From: Pseudodesulfovibrio senegalensis
Lineage (GTDB): Bacteria; Desulfobacterota; Desulfovibrionia; Desulfovibrionales; Desulfovibrionaceae
Direction: 5' to 3'
DNA: 64,000 nt
NCBI RefSeq assembly: GCF_008830225.1
Contig: NZ_WAIE01000005.1
Span: forward strand, 1 to 64,000
Of this stretch, positions 17,085-27,029 are shown in pieces. The translations under genes were made by a program, and so were the position numbers. How positions within the stretch are numbered: position 1 is the stretch's first letter; each line of letters begins with the position of its first letter. The notes below the pieces were generated by a model that was not told the DNA's origin, made no database searches, and was given only the letters and a program-made list of their open reading frames with translations.

Positions 17085-18247
17085 CACGACTCTGCCCTCC
17101 ATGACCGCCAGTAGGCCAGCAAAGTCATCACGGGCAGAGTCTTCTCCTGATTGGCATAATATACGCCCACCGCTCCGACGCCGAGAAATACGACATTGGG
17201 AATCCACAATCCGACATACGGTGAAAACGCCCCTGTCTCACCAAGGCTCACGGCCACGGAGAAACAGGTGTAGTAAACCAAAAACAATCCCATGGAGAGC
17301 AACAGACCGTATTGCTGACGAAGCCCGCGAAACGCACAGGCAACCGGAAAGGCAAACAGTCCAAGCACAATACAGCCGAACGGCAGTGCCCACCGCTTGA
17401 CCAACTCGGTTTCAACCTTGCGGCGCAACCCCTCGTCATGCAGCACTTTCTGTGGTGGATCTCTGTGCATCCGCCACAGTCTGCCAATGGACATTTCGCT
17501 TGGCTTGTCCTTGTCGAATTTGAAGCCGCCCAACAGCCTGCCCAAAGGCAGCCGGACCTTGTAGGTGCCGAATTGGAGAATATTGAGCTCGTCGCCATGC
17601 TTGCGGAAAATCCTGCCATTGCGAAAGGCAATGCTCATCTCCCCTTTTTCCGCGTCGGCCTCGATTCGGCCATATGGAGCAACAACCGTGACCGTGGTAT
17701 CCTTGAGCGTGGAATCCTGCACAAACACGAATTCCAACTCACCGGCCTCGCTGTCCACCTTGTGCGCATAGAATGTCAGTTTGGGAAAATCCCTGTTGAA
17801 CACCCCGGCCTGAATGGCAATCTTGGACCGCGTGCGGGCATATTCAATGATGGTACGCTTGAAATTGTCCATACCCCACGACAAGCCGTAAAACGATATG
17901 AAATAGCAGCACAGTGTACACAAGCACCCGAAAACGAGCGGCGCTGGCAACAACTGATACAGGCTCACGCCGTTGGCCTTGAGTGCGATGTGCTCATTGT
18001 CCGAACTCATTCGCAAAAACGTCAGAAACACGCTGAGCATGCAGGCGATAGGCATGATCAGGAGCAGGAAGAAAGGACACAGGTAGACAAAAAGCTGCAA
18101 CAGATCAAACAATCCCAGGTTCTGGGAAAGGAACAACTCCCGCAGCTGCAACATGCGCCCCATGATGATCAGGCCCAGCAAACTGGCGGTACTCAATCCG
18201 AACAGCTTGGCATGCTCCCGGAATATCTGACGATGAACTATTTTCAC
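17084..18247 (-). CDS. lptF: LPS export permease LptF
   Basis: Partner of LptG in LPS transport from the inner membrane. The 387 residues have the same two-part layout: N-terminal helices (about 10-120) containing FLRMSSDNEHIALKANGVS, the typical cytosolic coupling helix for LptB; a periplasmic domain (about 130-260); and C-terminal helices (about 285-375). The start is GTG at 18247 with only a weak ribosome site, 11 bases after the stop of the preceding 61-residue gene. lptA, lptB and lptC are not in the window. Confidence 0.92.
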   Translation of the reverse strand: MKIVHRQIFREHAKLFGLSTASLLGLIIMGRMLQLRELFLSQNLGLFDLLQLFVYLCPFFLLLIMPIACMLSVFLTFLRMSSDNEHIALKANGVSLYQLLPAPLVFGCLCTLCCYFISFYGLSWGMDNFKRTIIEYARTRSKIAIQAGVFNRDFPKLTFYAHKVDSEAGELEFVFVQDSTLKDTTVTVVAPYGRIEADAEKGEMSIAFRNGRIFRKHGDELNILQFGTYKVRLPLGRLLGGFKFDKDKPSEMSIGRLWRMHRDPPQKVLHDEGLRRKVETELVKRWALPFGCIVLGLFAFPVACAFRGLRQQYGLLLSMGLFLVYYTCFSVAVSLGETGAFSPYVGLWIPNVVFLGVGAVGVYYANQEKTLPVMTLLAYWRSWRAES

Positions 18248-18258
18248 ACTATGATTGG

Positions 18259-18444
18259 TCAGCCTTTTCCCTGCTCGCGGAAAAAGCGCTGAAGAAATTC
18301 CACGTCAAGCGGACTCAGGTTAAAACGTGCCGCAGCCTGCTCGATCATTTTGTTGAGCGGCGCTTCCCCGGACTTCTCCATGCTCTCGCAAATCCATTTG
18401 ATGGCCTTTCGGGTCAATTCACTCTGTGGCATTACCGTGGTCAT
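18259..18444 (-). CDS. Small protein of unknown function upstream of lptF
   Basis: A 61-residue, helical, soluble protein (MTTVMPQSELTRKAIKWI...). I see no named family, although MIEQAAARFNLSPLDVEFL has the feel of a small helix-turn-helix-like bundle. ATG 18444 has a strong AAAGGAGG five bases upstream, which decides the start over the longer frame reaching 18654 that overlaps uppP. It lies 11 bases before lptF and is probably the first gene of the lptFG operon, divergent from uppP. Confidence 0.85.
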   Translation of the reverse strand: MTTVMPQSELTRKAIKWICESMEKSGEAPLNKMIEQAAARFNLSPLDVEFLQRFFREQGKG

Positions 18445-18565
18445 TGCCGCCTCCTTTTGGCTACGGTGTGTCGGTTGAGATACATCAGCTTCCAAGGGGT
18501 TGCAAGAACACACGCCTTGGGCTACCCAAAAGCCAACTCTAGACTCACAAGGAATGTTATAGCTC

Positions 18566-19363
18566 ATGGCAGAATGGTTTGTCGCCGTCATTCTCGGCAT
18601 AGTCGAAGGCCTGTCCGAATTCCTTCCCATATCCAGCACCGGACACCTGATCATCGTGGGCTACCTGCTGGGCTTCACCGGTCTCAAGGCCGAAATATTT
18701 GAGGTCGTGATTCAGCTTGGCGCAATACTGGCCGTGGTGCAGCTCTATCGCCACCGCTTCGCAGGCCTGCTCCGGCACGATCCAAAACATGCTTTTTCCG
18801 GAATTCGCGGCCTTTGCATGCTCGCCCTGACATGTTTCCCGGCTTCACTGCTGGGTCTTTTGACACATGAATACATCAAAACATCCTTGTTCGGCCCATC
18901 CACCGTGGCCCTGGCACTTGCCGTTGGCGCAATCATGATCCTGATCGTGGAGCATTTCGTCAAATCGAGCAAAACACATCGCGTGGACCACCTGAGCCTC
19001 ATGCAGGCCCTGGGCATAGGTTGCTTCCAATGTCTGGCCCTGTGGCCGGGCTTCTCCCGTTCCGCAGCTACCATCATGGGCGGCATGATTCTCGGCGCAA
19101 GTCGATCCGTTGCAGCGGAATACTCCTTCATCGCCGCAGTTCCCATCATGATAATGGCCACGACTTTCGACATGGTCCAAAACTACCACCTGCTGACCCG
19201 CAACGACCTGCTCTTCATCGGCATCGGTTTTCTCGTGTCCTATGCAGCCGCGTTGTTCGCCATCAAAAGCTTTCTGTACATCCTGCGCAAAACAACGCTG
19301 AAGCCCTTTGCATGGTACAGGCTGGCTGTGGCTCCGCTTATATATTTCTTCTGGGCCGACTAA
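18566..19363 (+). CDS. uppP: Undecaprenyl-diphosphatase UppP (BacA)
   Basis: Dephosphorylates undecaprenyl diphosphate to recycle the cell-wall lipid carrier. The 265-residue, multi-helix inner-membrane protein has the two family signatures: EGLSEFLPISSTGH near residues 14-27 and the PGFSRSAATIMGG motif near 157-169. Length and topology are normal. It is transcribed divergently from the small gene and lptFG, and is followed by the tRNA(CAU) gene. Confidence 0.96.
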   Translation: MAEWFVAVILGIVEGLSEFLPISSTGHLIIVGYLLGFTGLKAEIFEVVIQLGAILAVVQLYRHRFAGLLRHDPKHAFSGIRGLCMLALTCFPASLLGLLTHEYIKTSLFGPSTVALALAVGAIMILIVEHFVKSSKTHRVDHLSLMQALGIGCFQCLALWPGFSRSAATIMGGMILGASRSVAAEYSFIAAVPIMIMATTFDMVQNYHLLTRNDLLFIGIGFLVSYAAALFAIKSFLYILRKTTLKPFAWYRLAVAPLIYFFWAD

Positions 19364-19392
19364 AAAAATCCGAGAGAATTCCCATTTTTTCC

Positions 19393-19421
19393 TTGCAATG
19401 ATTCAAAAGAATAGCTAATTA
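19393..19421 (+). promoter_or_regulatory. Candidate sigma-70 promoter for tRNA(CAU)
   Basis: TTGCAA at 19393-19398 and TAATTA at 19416-19421 with a 17-base spacer, about 28 bases before the tRNA. Assigned by eye only. Confidence 0.4.
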
Positions 19422-19449
19422 CGGCTTCCGCTTCGGCGACACAAAAAGT

Positions 19450-19526
19450 GGCGGGGTAGCTCAGATGGTTAGAGCATGCGGCTCATATCCGCAGAGTCGG
19501 GGGTTCAATTCCCTCCCCCGCTACCA
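19450..19526 (+). tRNA. tRNA with CAU anticodon, probably elongator tRNA-Met
   Basis: A 77-base cloverleaf beginning GGCGGGGTAGCTCAG with an encoded CCA end. The anticodon stem TGCGG/CCGCA encloses CTCATAT, anticodon CAU. The first pair is G1-U72 rather than the C1-A72 mismatch of initiator tRNA, so it is not tRNA-fMet. Elongator Met is the likelier call, but the lysidine-modified tRNA-Ile2 (also CAU) is not excluded by eye. Confidence 0.9.
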
Positions 19527-19537
19527 CCACGAAAATC

Positions 19538-19565
19538 AGGCCTGCCCATGCAGGCCTTTTTCTTT
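19538..19565 (+). terminator. Terminator of the tRNA(CAU) gene
   Basis: Stem AGGCCTG / CAGGCCT with a short loop followed by TTTTTCTTTT, 12 bases after the tRNA end. It separates the tRNA from the ssrA promoter. Confidence 0.8.
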
Positions 19566-19570
19566 TCACC

Positions 19571-19598
19571 TTGCCAAAACACGCATGGACCTTATATA
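19571..19598 (+). promoter_or_regulatory. Candidate sigma-70 promoter for ssrA
   Basis: TTGCCA at 19571-19576 and TATATA at 19593-19598 with a 16-base spacer, about 30 bases before the mature tmRNA 5' end. Position and quality fit the strong promoter expected for tmRNA. Confidence 0.5.
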
Positions 19599-19628
19599 AG
19601 TCCTGTCCACGCAATTGTTCTTTGAAAT

Positions 19629-20010
19629 GGGGGCGCACTGGTTTCGACGGGGATGGTTGAAGCCAAGGTTGCAGGTCGAGGTTGGTCGATGGCCTCGTAA
19701 AAATCGACCACACAATAAATGCTAACGATGATTACGCATACGCAATGGCTGCCTAGGTAGCCTAGCAACTTGACGACTTGATCGTCACGATTCACCGGCT
19801 GACGTCCTATAAGACGGCTGAATCGACACATCATAGGGCTAGTTTCATGTGTCCGTTTGCCGCACATGTTGCGAAACTCATAGGCAAACTGGCTTTTCGG
19901 CTGTTTGGGCAGGGGCTACCCGAAAAGCGAGATTTATTCCTGTCCTAAGCCTGTAGACGCCTTGTGTGGAGCATTCTCGGACGGGGGTTCGATTCCCCCC
20001 GCCTCCACCA
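19629..20010 (+). ncRNA. ssrA: tmRNA (transfer-messenger RNA)
   Basis: Rescues stalled ribosomes together with SmpB. The 5' end GGGGGCGCACTGGTTTCGACGGGG and the 3' end CGGGGGTTCGATTCCCCCCGCCTCCACCA-type T-arm/acceptor are diagnostic. GGGGGCG pairs with CGCCUCC to form the acceptor stem, with CCA encoded. The tag reading frame runs from GCT at 19721 to TAG at 19754-19756 and encodes ANDDYAYAMAA. The hydrophobic AMAA end fits a ClpXP-type degradation signal. It is a standard one-piece tmRNA of 382 bases. Confidence 0.98.
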
Positions 20011-20031
20011 GACATTCTTTCGACCCCATCC

Positions 20032-20067
20032 AAAGAAAAGCCCTTGATTATCAAGGGCTTTTCTTTT
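20032..20067 (+). terminator. Terminator of ssrA
   Basis: A long hairpin with arms AAAGAAAAGCCCTTGA / TCAAGGGCTTTTCTTT and a T-rich end, 22 bases after the tmRNA. Confidence 0.88.
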
Positions 20068-20416
20068 TTCTAGACTTTACTGCCCCCCCAGAACACCCGC
20101 TGCCGAACATCCGAGATGCCAATAATGGGTAATCTCACTTACACCTCCCTCTCCATCGGCACATAATGGAAGTGCGCCTCCCCCTGCCCCTTTGCCAACA
20201 CCCCAGTAAACTCGGAACATCGACATTTCCACAATGCTCAGATTCCTACAGTAAATATTACTGATTCACCATTTTCAAAACAGTAAACCACGGAAAACCT
20301 CCCCTTCATGAATATGCAAAAAAATAATACATTTATGTGAAAAGCTCGTAGTATATTCAATAAGTTACAAAAGCAAATTCTGCCACAAGCATGAAACTCA
20401 GGGGACGGGAAGCTAA
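20068..20416. other. Non-coding stretch between ssrA and the hybrid kinase
   Basis: About 350 bases without a credible gene. The left part is C-rich and the right part becomes AT-rich, as expected near a promoter. The only structure I see is a short dyad at 20249-20263 (CAGTAA-ATA-TTACTG) with a further CAGTAAA half-site at 20281. No repeat of the ssrA 3' end and no integrase remnant is visible. Confidence 0.6.
20249..20263. promoter_or_regulatory. Short inverted repeat, possible operator
   Basis: CAGTAA and TTACTG flank a three-base centre, with a similar half-site at 20281-20287. It lies about 150 bases upstream of the hybrid kinase gene. Six-base arms occur by chance, so this is only a candidate. 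Confidence 0.25.
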
Positions 20417-23400
20417 ATGAGTAAAAATATTCGAAAGGGCACGGCGGACGACCTTGCACATGCCCAAAAACGAATACACCGACTTGAGCAGGAGCTTGCC
20501 AGATTAAAAACCGAAAAACACAATGATACGGAACGGTTCAGGCTGCTTTTCGAACGAACCCCCGTTGGTTACCAATCTCTTGATGAAAACGGTAATTTTC
20601 TGGAAATCAACCAGACATGGCTCGACATCCTTGGCTACTCCCGCGAAGAAGTTATTGGTAGAAATTTTTCCGACTTTCTCCCCAACGAATGGAAAGAACA
20701 CTTCAAAACAAACTTCCCCCGGTTTCGAGCCATCGGAGAAATCATGGGGGTGGAGTTTGAGCTGGTACGAAAGGACGGGTCAAGGATACTTGTATCGTTT
20801 AACGGAAAGATAGGAAAACACGATGACGGGTCATTCAAGCAGACTCATTGTATATTTCGAGACATAACGAGTGCACGCAAGATTGAACAGGAAACACAGG
20901 AAGCCCAGGAACGTTTCCGCATCATGGTTGAAGAAATGCCCGTGCTTATCCATGCGCATGGGGCCGACAACAACTATGTCTATTGGAACAAGGAATGTGA
21001 ACGGGTACTGGGTTGGTCTCGCGAAGAAATAATCGGAAACCCGGAGGCAGCCAACCTCCTGTATCCTGATCCTGAAACACAAAAAAGGGTCGAAAAAAGA
21101 CACAATTGTCGCTCAACATACAAGAGTGTGGAAATTCCAACGACCGCCAAAGATGGCAGCACAAAAATCATTCAATGGACTGACGGCTCTCACACATGCC
21201 CCGTGCCGGGATGGAGAGGATGGGAAACAGGTATCGACCTCTCGGCTCAACGCAAGGCCGAACAGGCGGAACAGGACAACTACAAAAAATACACAACCTA
21301 TATCAACCATTCACCGGCGGGATTTTTTCTCATTGATGCACACGGCCGTTTTACCGATGTCAATCAGGCAACACTTGATATGCTTGGCTATGACCGAAAA
21401 AGCATCGTCGGCCTGCATGTTTCCGAAATAGACAAAAGTGAATCCCAAAGAGACATTGAAAAAACGCTCAACAATCTGAAAAAGAACGGTTCCTTTCGTG
21501 GCGAAAGAGGTTTTCGACACCAGGCGGGGCATATAATAAGTGTCTTTCTTCAGGCCGTGAAGCTTGATGATGACCGTTCGATGGCTTTTTTCCAGGATAT
21601 TTCCGAATTGAAAGACACGCAGGAACGGCTGCAAAAAACCCTGGACTCAACCAACGATGGAATATGGGACTACAATCTGCAAACCGGAGAATTCAAATGC
21701 TCACGCCGTTGGGCGGAAATGCTCGGCTATACACCGAACGATATTCCGGCCATCGGGTGTCACTGCGAACAAAGCGTCCACCCCGAAGACAAAAAAGCAT
21801 TTCAGACCGCTTTTTCAGATTACGTTCACGGCAGGTGCGATGACTATGAAATCGAATTCCGCCTGAGGTCAAAATCGGGAAAATACAAATGGATATATTC
21901 CCGAGGCAAAGCTGTAGCAAGAGACGAAAAGGGCCTGCCAACCCGAATGATGGGAGCGCACACGGATATAACGGAACGGAAAAGGATCGAAGAAGAACTT
22001 CGGACGGCAAAAAACACATTTGAAGGGCTTCTCGACATCGTTCCGGACATGATTTCAATCCATGACCCTGAATTCAACATTGTATACAGCAATTGGAACG
22101 GATTTGGGCATGTTCCCAAGGATCGAAGGACCCTCGGCTCCAAATGCTACAAAACATACCGCGGCCATGACACCATCTGTCCGGATTGCCAAGCGAGAAA
22201 TGTGCTTGCAACCGGCAAGAGCTTTCACACCGAAATGCAGCTTCCAGATGGCATGTGGGTGGATCTCCGAGTACTTCCCCTGGTGAATGAAGATGGCCAG
22301 GTGCCATTGTTCATGGAATGGGTTCGCGACATTACATCCCACAAAAAGGCAGAGCAAACGCTGATATACAACGAACGCGAGTTGCAGCGAACTCTCGACC
22401 GACTCAATTCTCACATAAACAATTCCCCCCTGGGTGTGATCGAATGGGATGATGACGGCCGAATTTCAAAATGGTCCAAACGGTGCAATGAGATCTTCGG
22501 GTGGAAAGCCGAGGAGGTTGTCAACCGCAACTGGAACGACTGGGAATTCGTTCATGCTGATGACCGCGAATTTGTTTCGAAAAAAACATCAAAACTCTAT
22601 GATGGAAGCGATGACTACAACACCATCGTCAACCGCAACTATACCAAAGACGGCTCCATTGTTTCGTGCCGCTGGCACAATTCGAGCTTCAAGGATGGTG
22701 CGGGCAAGGTACAAAGCATCCTGTCCCAAATAGAAGACGTTACCGAACTGACTCAGGTACAAAAGCAACTTGCTGAAAGTGAAAACAAATTCAGGAACAT
22801 GTTCGAAAACATGGCAAGCGGTGTGGCCGTGTATTCCCCGGTTGGTGATGGGCACGACTTTCTTTTTGAAGACTTCAATCCCATGGCTGAAATAATTACC
22901 GGCATATCAAGAGAAAAGGTGATTGGAAAAACACTTTTGCAGGTATTTCCCCAAATGGCCCAATCTCCCCTGCTGGAAAGCTTGCGCAAGGTCTGGAAAA
23001 CGGAACAATTCATATACCACCCCCCGTTTTACTACCATGACAGCCACGGGGAAGGGTGGCGGGAAAATCGAATATACAGCCTCCCTTCCGGGAAGATCGT
23101 CGTGATTTTTGACGATGTGACCGAACGGATGGAAACTCAGGAAGAGCTGGTCAAAGCCAAGGAAAAGGCAGAAGTTGCGAACAAGGCAAAATCCGAATTT
23201 CTTGCCAACATGAGCCATGAAATACGCACGCCGCTCAACGGGATGATGGGAATGCTCCAACTTTTTCTGGAAACAGATCTGGACCAAGAACAGCAGGAAT
23301 ACACACGCGCAGCAATGGATGCTTCAAAACGTTTGAACAATCTTCTCACTGACATTTTGGATATTTCCAAAATCGACGCCGGCAGCATGCGCCTTGACCG

Positions 23401-24307
23401 CAAGCCATTCGACATACGCAAGACGGTTAAACAGGCCTGTGGGCTCTTTGATATTGCATCCCGGCAAAACAACGTTGCACTCCTGTGCAATCTTGAGCCT
23501 TCGATTCCCCGATTCGTACTTGGCGATTCCCTTCGTTTGCATCAGGTTCTCAACAACCTGATAGGAAACGCGTTCAAATTCACGAACTCAGGCGTCATAA
23601 CCGTCGAGGTAATCAAGCTGTCACCGTTGTCTGAAAAGACATGCCGCCTGCTTTTTTCCGTTTCCGACACAGGTGAAGGAATACCCGGAGACAAGTTGGC
23701 CCAACTTTTTTCTCCGTTCACACAGGTTGACGGAAGCATGACCCGAAGGCATCAGGGGGCTGGGCTTGGGCTTTCCATCTGCAAAAAAATAGTCAACATG
23801 ATGGGCGGGTCACTTTCTGTGGAAAGCAAAGACGGCGCAGGCTCGACCTTTCACTTCTGCATTCAATTCGATCTACCGCAAAAAACTGAATTCCAGAGTG
23901 AAGAACCGGCTGCAACACCAACCCCGTCTCTTGAGGGAGTATCGATTCTTTTGGCTGAAGATGACCATGTGAACCAAATCTCTATGGCGAGGGTGCTTGA
24001 AAAAAACGGTGCAACAGTATGTATCGCACAAAATGGTTCCGAAGCGTTGGCAATGCTCAGAAAGCATCCGTTCGACCTGGTTTTCATGGACCTGCAAATG
24101 CCAATCATGGACGGCCTTGACGCAACTGCAGCCATTCGAAGAGGAGAGGCTGGCGAGGCGAATAAAACAACCAAAATAATAGCCCTCACCGCCCATGCAA
24201 TGTCTGAAGACTTCGACAAGACCATCGATGCCGGAATGGATATGCATTTGACAAAGCCTGTTGATTTCAATGAACTCAAAAAAGCCATTGCCAAAATGTT
24301 GAAATAA
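20417..24307 (+). CDS. Hybrid sensor histidine kinase with seven PAS domains and a receiver
   Basis: A 1296-residue soluble kinase with no membrane helix, so it senses internal signals. After a short coiled coil (15-40), PAS-like domains start at about residues 41, 166, 288, 404, 534, 655 and 791. A complete HisKA (phospho-acceptor His934 in [12 protein letters not shown]), a HATPase domain (N-box [11 protein letters not shown]-boxes DTGEGIPG and [10 protein letters not shown]) and a C-terminal receiver (Asp1225 in VFMDLQMP) follow. The fifth PAS has Cys at about 577 plus CPDC at about 588-591, suggesting metal or redox sensing. No phosphotransfer partner is adjacent. ATG 20417 follows a weak purine tract. 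It faces the CheW/MCP pair tail to tail. Confidence 0.93.
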   Translation: MSKNIRKGTADDLAHAQKRIHRLEQELARLKTEKHNDTERFRLLFERTPVGYQSLDENGNFLEINQTWLDILGYSREEVIGRNFSDFLPNEWKEHFKTNFPRFRAIGEIMGVEFELVRKDGSRILVSFNGKIGKHDDGSFKQTHCIFRDITSARKIEQETQEAQERFRIMVEEMPVLIHAHGADNNYVYWNKECERVLGWSREEIIGNPEAANLLYPDPETQKRVEKRHNCRSTYKSVEIPTTAKDGSTKIIQWTDGSHTCPVPGWRGWETGIDLSAQRKAEQAEQDNYKKYTTYINHSPAGFFLIDAHGRFTDVNQATLDMLGYDRKSIVGLHVSEIDKSESQRDIEKTLNNLKKNGSFRGERGFRHQAGHIISVFLQAVKLDDDRSMAFFQDISELKDTQERLQKTLDSTNDGIWDYNLQTGEFKCSRRWAEMLGYTPNDIPAIGCHCEQSVHPEDKKAFQTAFSDYVHGRCDDYEIEFRLRSKSGKYKWIYSRGKAVARDEKGLPTRMMGAHTDITERKRIEEELRTAKNTFEGLLDIVPDMISIHDPEFNIVYSNWNGFGHVPKDRRTLGSKCYKTYRGHDTICPDCQARNVLATGKSFHTEMQLPDGMWVDLRVLPLVNEDGQVPLFMEWVRDITSHKKAEQTLIYNERELQRTLDRLNSHINNSPLGVIEWDDDGRISKWSKRCNEIFGWKAEEVVNRNWNDWEFVHADDREFVSKKTSKLYDGSDDYNTIVNRNYTKDGSIVSCRWHNSSFKDGAGKVQSILSQIEDVTELTQVQKQLAESENKFRNMFENMASGVAVYSPVGDGHDFLFEDFNPMAEIITGISREKVIGKTLLQVFPQMAQSPLLESLRKVWKTEQFIYHPPFYYHDSHGEGWRENRIYSLPSGKIVVIFDDVTERMETQEELVKAKEKAEVANKAKSEFLANMSHEIRTPLNGMMGMLQLFLETDLDQEQQEYTRAAMDASKRLNNLLTDILDISKIDAGSMRLDRKPFDIRKTVKQACGLFDIASRQNNVALLCNLEPSIPRFVLGDSLRLHQVLNNLIGNAFKFTNSGVITVEVIKLSPLSEKTCRLLFSVSDTGEGIPGDKLAQLFSPFTQVDGSMTRRHQGAGLGLSICKKIVNMMGGSLSVESKDGAGSTFHFCIQFDLPQKTEFQSEEPAATPTPSLEGVSILLAEDDHVNQISMARVLEKNGATVCIAQNGSEALAMLRKHPFDLVFMDLQMPIMDGLDATAAIRRGEAGEANKTTKIIALTAHAMSEDFDKTIDAGMDMHLTKPVDFNELKKAIAKMLK

Positions 24308-24310
24308 AAA

Positions 24311-24342
24311 AAGGCGGGGAGCATTTCTGCCATCCCCGCCTT
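24311..24342. terminator. Bidirectional terminator between hybrid kinase and cheW
   Basis: Perfect ten-pair stem AAGGCGGGGA / TCCCCGCCTT. On the minus strand it ends in seven T, ideal for cheW. It starts four bases after the kinase stop and serves that gene too. Confidence 0.85.
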
Positions 24343-24358
24343 CGTGGTGCCGGCATCT

Positions 24359-24859
24359 CTATGCGGCAACTTCTTCCCGAGAACCGGATACCTCCGAGGC
24401 GACCTGCAATTCTTTCTTTGAAAAGACAGAATCAACATCAACAATTATAACAAAGTTGTCCCCCTGACGTCCCATTCCCTTGATATAATCCGCATTGATC
24501 GCAGAACCCATTTTCGGCGCGGCTTCGATTTCCCTGTCGGGCATTTCAACAACTTCCCGAACAGAATCAACAAGCGCTCCGATAGCCAGAAGTTCATCCT
24601 CCAGCAATACTTCAAGAATAATGATGCAGGTGTCGACCGTATCGTCAATTCTCTCCATGCCAAGCTTTGTGCGCATTTCCACGACAGGAACCGCATGACC
24701 ACGAAGATTGATAACACCCCGCATGTATTTCGGAGTCCGCGGTATTTCAGAAACCTTCGTTATCTCAAGCACTTCTCGAACCTTGCTGATATCCAAAGCA
24801 AATATCTCCTTGCCAAGCACAAACGTGAGATACTGCCCTTGAGCTGATGTTTTGGTCAT
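24359..24859 (-). CDS. cheW: Chemotaxis coupling protein CheW (copy 1)
   Basis: A 166-residue CheW with the two-barrel fold motifs YLTFVLGKEIFALDI, IPRTPKYMRGVINLRG and VVEMRTKLGM. It couples chemoreceptors to CheA. The true start is ATG 24859 with AAGGAG upstream; the long upstream extension of the frame is antisense-frame noise over the MCP gene. It starts 10 bases after the MCP stop, so the two form a receptor-coupler cassette. It is clearly paralogous to the CheW at 56486-57001, sharing GVINLRGHAVPVV and GRQ(D/G) near the end. Confidence 0.93.
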   Translation of the reverse strand: MTKTSAQGQYLTFVLGKEIFALDISKVREVLEITKVSEIPRTPKYMRGVINLRGHAVPVVEMRTKLGMERIDDTVDTCIIILEVLLEDELLAIGALVDSVREVVEMPDREIEAAPKMGSAINADYIKGMGRQGDNFVIIVDVDSVFSKKELQVASEVSGSREEVAA

Positions 24860-24869
24860 GATTTTCTCC

Positions 24870-26894
24870 TTAGAACCGCTCAAAAGCCTGATCGTCGTCA
24901 CCACCCATATCGATCGGCATACCCGCTTCGGGCTGAGACTCATCCGCACTCTTGGCTTTTGGCAGGGCCGCCATAGGAGCCCTTGAGAGCTGCTGCCTGG
25001 CTTGAACCGGGTGCCCGTTTTCGGAAACCGTAAAGAAGGACATGGTCTGTTGGAGCTGCTGTCCTTGACCGGCAAGCTCCTCGCTTGTGGAAGCCATTTC
25101 CTCGGAAGCGGAAGCGTTTTGCTGAATGACGGAGTCAAGCTGGTTAATGGCCTGGTTGATTTGCCCAGCGCCCGTATTCTGTTCATCACTAGCCGAAGCA
25201 ATTTCCTGTACAAGGTTGGCCGTCTTTTCAATATTCGGCACCAACTCCTTGAGCATTGTTCCTGCCTTTTCAGCAACCTGAACACTATTGCTCGAAAGTT
25301 CGCTGATTTCCGCAGCAGCTGCACCGCTTCGTTCCGCAAGCTTGCGAACTTCCGCCGCCACAACGGCAAAGCCCTTTCCGTGCTCTCCTGCCCTTGCCGC
25401 CTCAATGGCCGCGTTCAGGGCCAAAAGGTTGGTCTGGCGCGCAATTTCTTCCACAATGGATATCTTTTCGGCAATGCTGTTCATCGCAGTAACGGTTTGA
25501 TCAACAGCGTCACCACTCTCTCTGGCATCCCGGGCAGACTGTGTGGCCAGCTCGTCCGTTTCCTTTGCATTGGCTGCGTTCTGATTGATGTTCGAAGCCA
25601 TTTCTTCCATCGAGGATGACACTTCCTCTATGGAGGCCGCCTGTTCCGTTGCTCCCTGCGACAAAGCCTCCGAGGAAGATGAAAGCTCTTCACTGCCGGC
25701 AGCAACATTGTCCGTGGCGGACTGCACATCGGATACGACCTGGGTCAATTGCCTGTTCATATTCCGCAGCGCCTCGGCCAGCATGCCGATTTCATCCTTT
25801 TGATATACATCTACAGTCTGGGTAAGATCACCCTCGGAAAGTGCCTTCGCAAATTCCACCCCCGCCAAAACAGGTTTGGTAATCATGCGCGTAAGGAATA
25901 TGGCGAGAATGACGCCAAGAACAAGCGCAACGGCAAGCCCGACCACCATGATGAAAGAAGCTGTGCCCAACGCAGTGACAGCCGCATCGGCACGGTTCTG
26001 CGTGGCCTTCACGCCAGCCATGGCAGTCCCCTTCGATGCCTTGAGGACCTCTGCCCCGGCAACGCTTCGGGATGTATTCAACTCCTGCATTGCCAGAAAA
26101 TTATCCAGATATGCCTGCATGGCATCTCCATATTCCTTCGCCGCATCGCGTGTATTTGCAATCTGCTGAACATTCACGGCCCTTTGCGTAATGGCAGAAA
26201 GCGCCTTGAATTTTGCTTCCATTTTCGGAAAATTGGCCATGGCGGAACGCATGACTTCCGGGTCACGCGTTGCCTGTGCCTTGAAGTTATTCACCCGCGC
26301 ATCGTTTCCCAAATCTATGATGTCGTTGACCAGCGTTATTTTTTTCAGACGCTCCGCTAGCTTTGCAGCAGAGGCTCCCTGATACAACTCGCGCTCCATG
26401 GCCTGATTCTGGGACTCAAGAAATTCGGAGCAATTCTTCATGTACTTTTCTGCCGACGTAAACATCGCTTCGCGATTTTTTTTCATGGCGGCCAAAAGCC
26501 TGTTTGTTTCGTTTGCCAAGCCGACGTATTTTTCAACCCCCCCCGAGGCAATCTCAACATCCTTCTTCAATTGAACGAGTTCTGGATATTTTTCCGCGTG
26601 CTGCTGTGCCTTCTCGATATTTTCCTGCACCTCGTTCAGGTTGCTTGTCGCCTCTTGCCAATAGCTGTCCTGCTCGCTGTATGCATAGCCGCGCATGGCA
26701 TACATGCTCATCATGGAAGCTCGCTCCAGATCGTTTGCTATGGATACCTCAGGAACATACTCTTCCGCCAAACGCTGCGAGGCGCCGCTTACCTGCTGCA
26801 TATTGAAAATGGCCATGCCGCCAAGTACGATCGCAATAAGAATCAGCATGCCGAACCCCAAGCCGAGCTTCATTCCCAATTTTAAATTTTTCAT
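24870..26894 (-). CDS. Methyl-accepting chemotaxis protein (copy 1)
   Basis: A 674-residue transmembrane receptor. TM1 is at about residues 12-32, followed by a large helical periplasmic domain (about 33-300, HBM-like), TM2 at about 303-326, HAMP at about 327-379, and the signalling hairpin with tip [20 protein letters not shown] near 480. The C-terminus has a flexible linker ending AFERF, which fits the x-aromatic-x-x-aromatic pentapeptide used to tether CheR/CheB. ATG 26894 has CCAAGGAG upstream. It diverges from the HTH-kinase gene across a region with a 17-bp dyad. The ligand is unknown. Confidence 0.94.
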   Translation of the reverse strand: MKNLKLGMKLGLGFGMLILIAIVLGGMAIFNMQQVSGASQRLAEEYVPEVSIANDLERASMMSMYAMRGYAYSEQDSYWQEATSNLNEVQENIEKAQQHAEKYPELVQLKKDVEIASGGVEKYVGLANETNRLLAAMKKNREAMFTSAEKYMKNCSEFLESQNQAMERELYQGASAAKLAERLKKITLVNDIIDLGNDARVNNFKAQATRDPEVMRSAMANFPKMEAKFKALSAITQRAVNVQQIANTRDAAKEYGDAMQAYLDNFLAMQELNTSRSVAGAEVLKASKGTAMAGVKATQNRADAAVTALGTASFIMVVGLAVALVLGVILAIFLTRMITKPVLAGVEFAKALSEGDLTQTVDVYQKDEIGMLAEALRNMNRQLTQVVSDVQSATDNVAAGSEELSSSSEALSQGATEQAASIEEVSSSMEEMASNINQNAANAKETDELATQSARDARESGDAVDQTVTAMNSIAEKISIVEEIARQTNLLALNAAIEAARAGEHGKGFAVVAAEVRKLAERSGAAAAEISELSSNSVQVAEKAGTMLKELVPNIEKTANLVQEIASASDEQNTGAGQINQAINQLDSVIQQNASASEEMASTSEELAGQGQQLQQTMSFFTVSENGHPVQARQQLSRAPMAALPKAKSADESQPEAGMPIDMGGDDDQAFERF

Positions 26895-26944
26895 TTTTTC
26901 TCCTTGGTTACGTCTAATCCCGCAAAAAAATATCCCCATCACCT

Positions 26945-26980
26945 TCAATGACTATGTACTAGGTAGTACATAGTCATTGA
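26945..26980. promoter_or_regulatory. Perfect 17-bp inverted repeat, probable operator
   Basis: The arms (26945-26961 and 26964-26980, TCAATGACTATGTACTA and its exact reverse complement) are separated by two bases. It lies 51 bases upstream of the MCP start and 50 bases upstream of the HTH-kinase start, which are divergent. It lacks a GC-rich stem or T-run on either side, so it is not a terminator. A dimeric HTH protein is the likely reader; the adjacent XRE-domain protein is the obvious candidate (inference). Confidence 0.75.
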
Positions 26981-27004
26981 CATGATAAATTTTTTTCGTA
27001 AAGT
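26977..27004 (+). promoter_or_regulatory. Candidate promoter for the HTH-kinase gene
   Basis: A consensus TTGACA at 26977-26982 overlaps the right arm of the dyad. TAAAGT at 26999-27004 follows after 16 bases as a weak -10. A protein bound to the dyad would block this -35, suggesting repression or autoregulation. Confidence 0.45.
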
Positions 27005-27029
27005 ATTAGGAAAAAGATTATAAAAGCTC

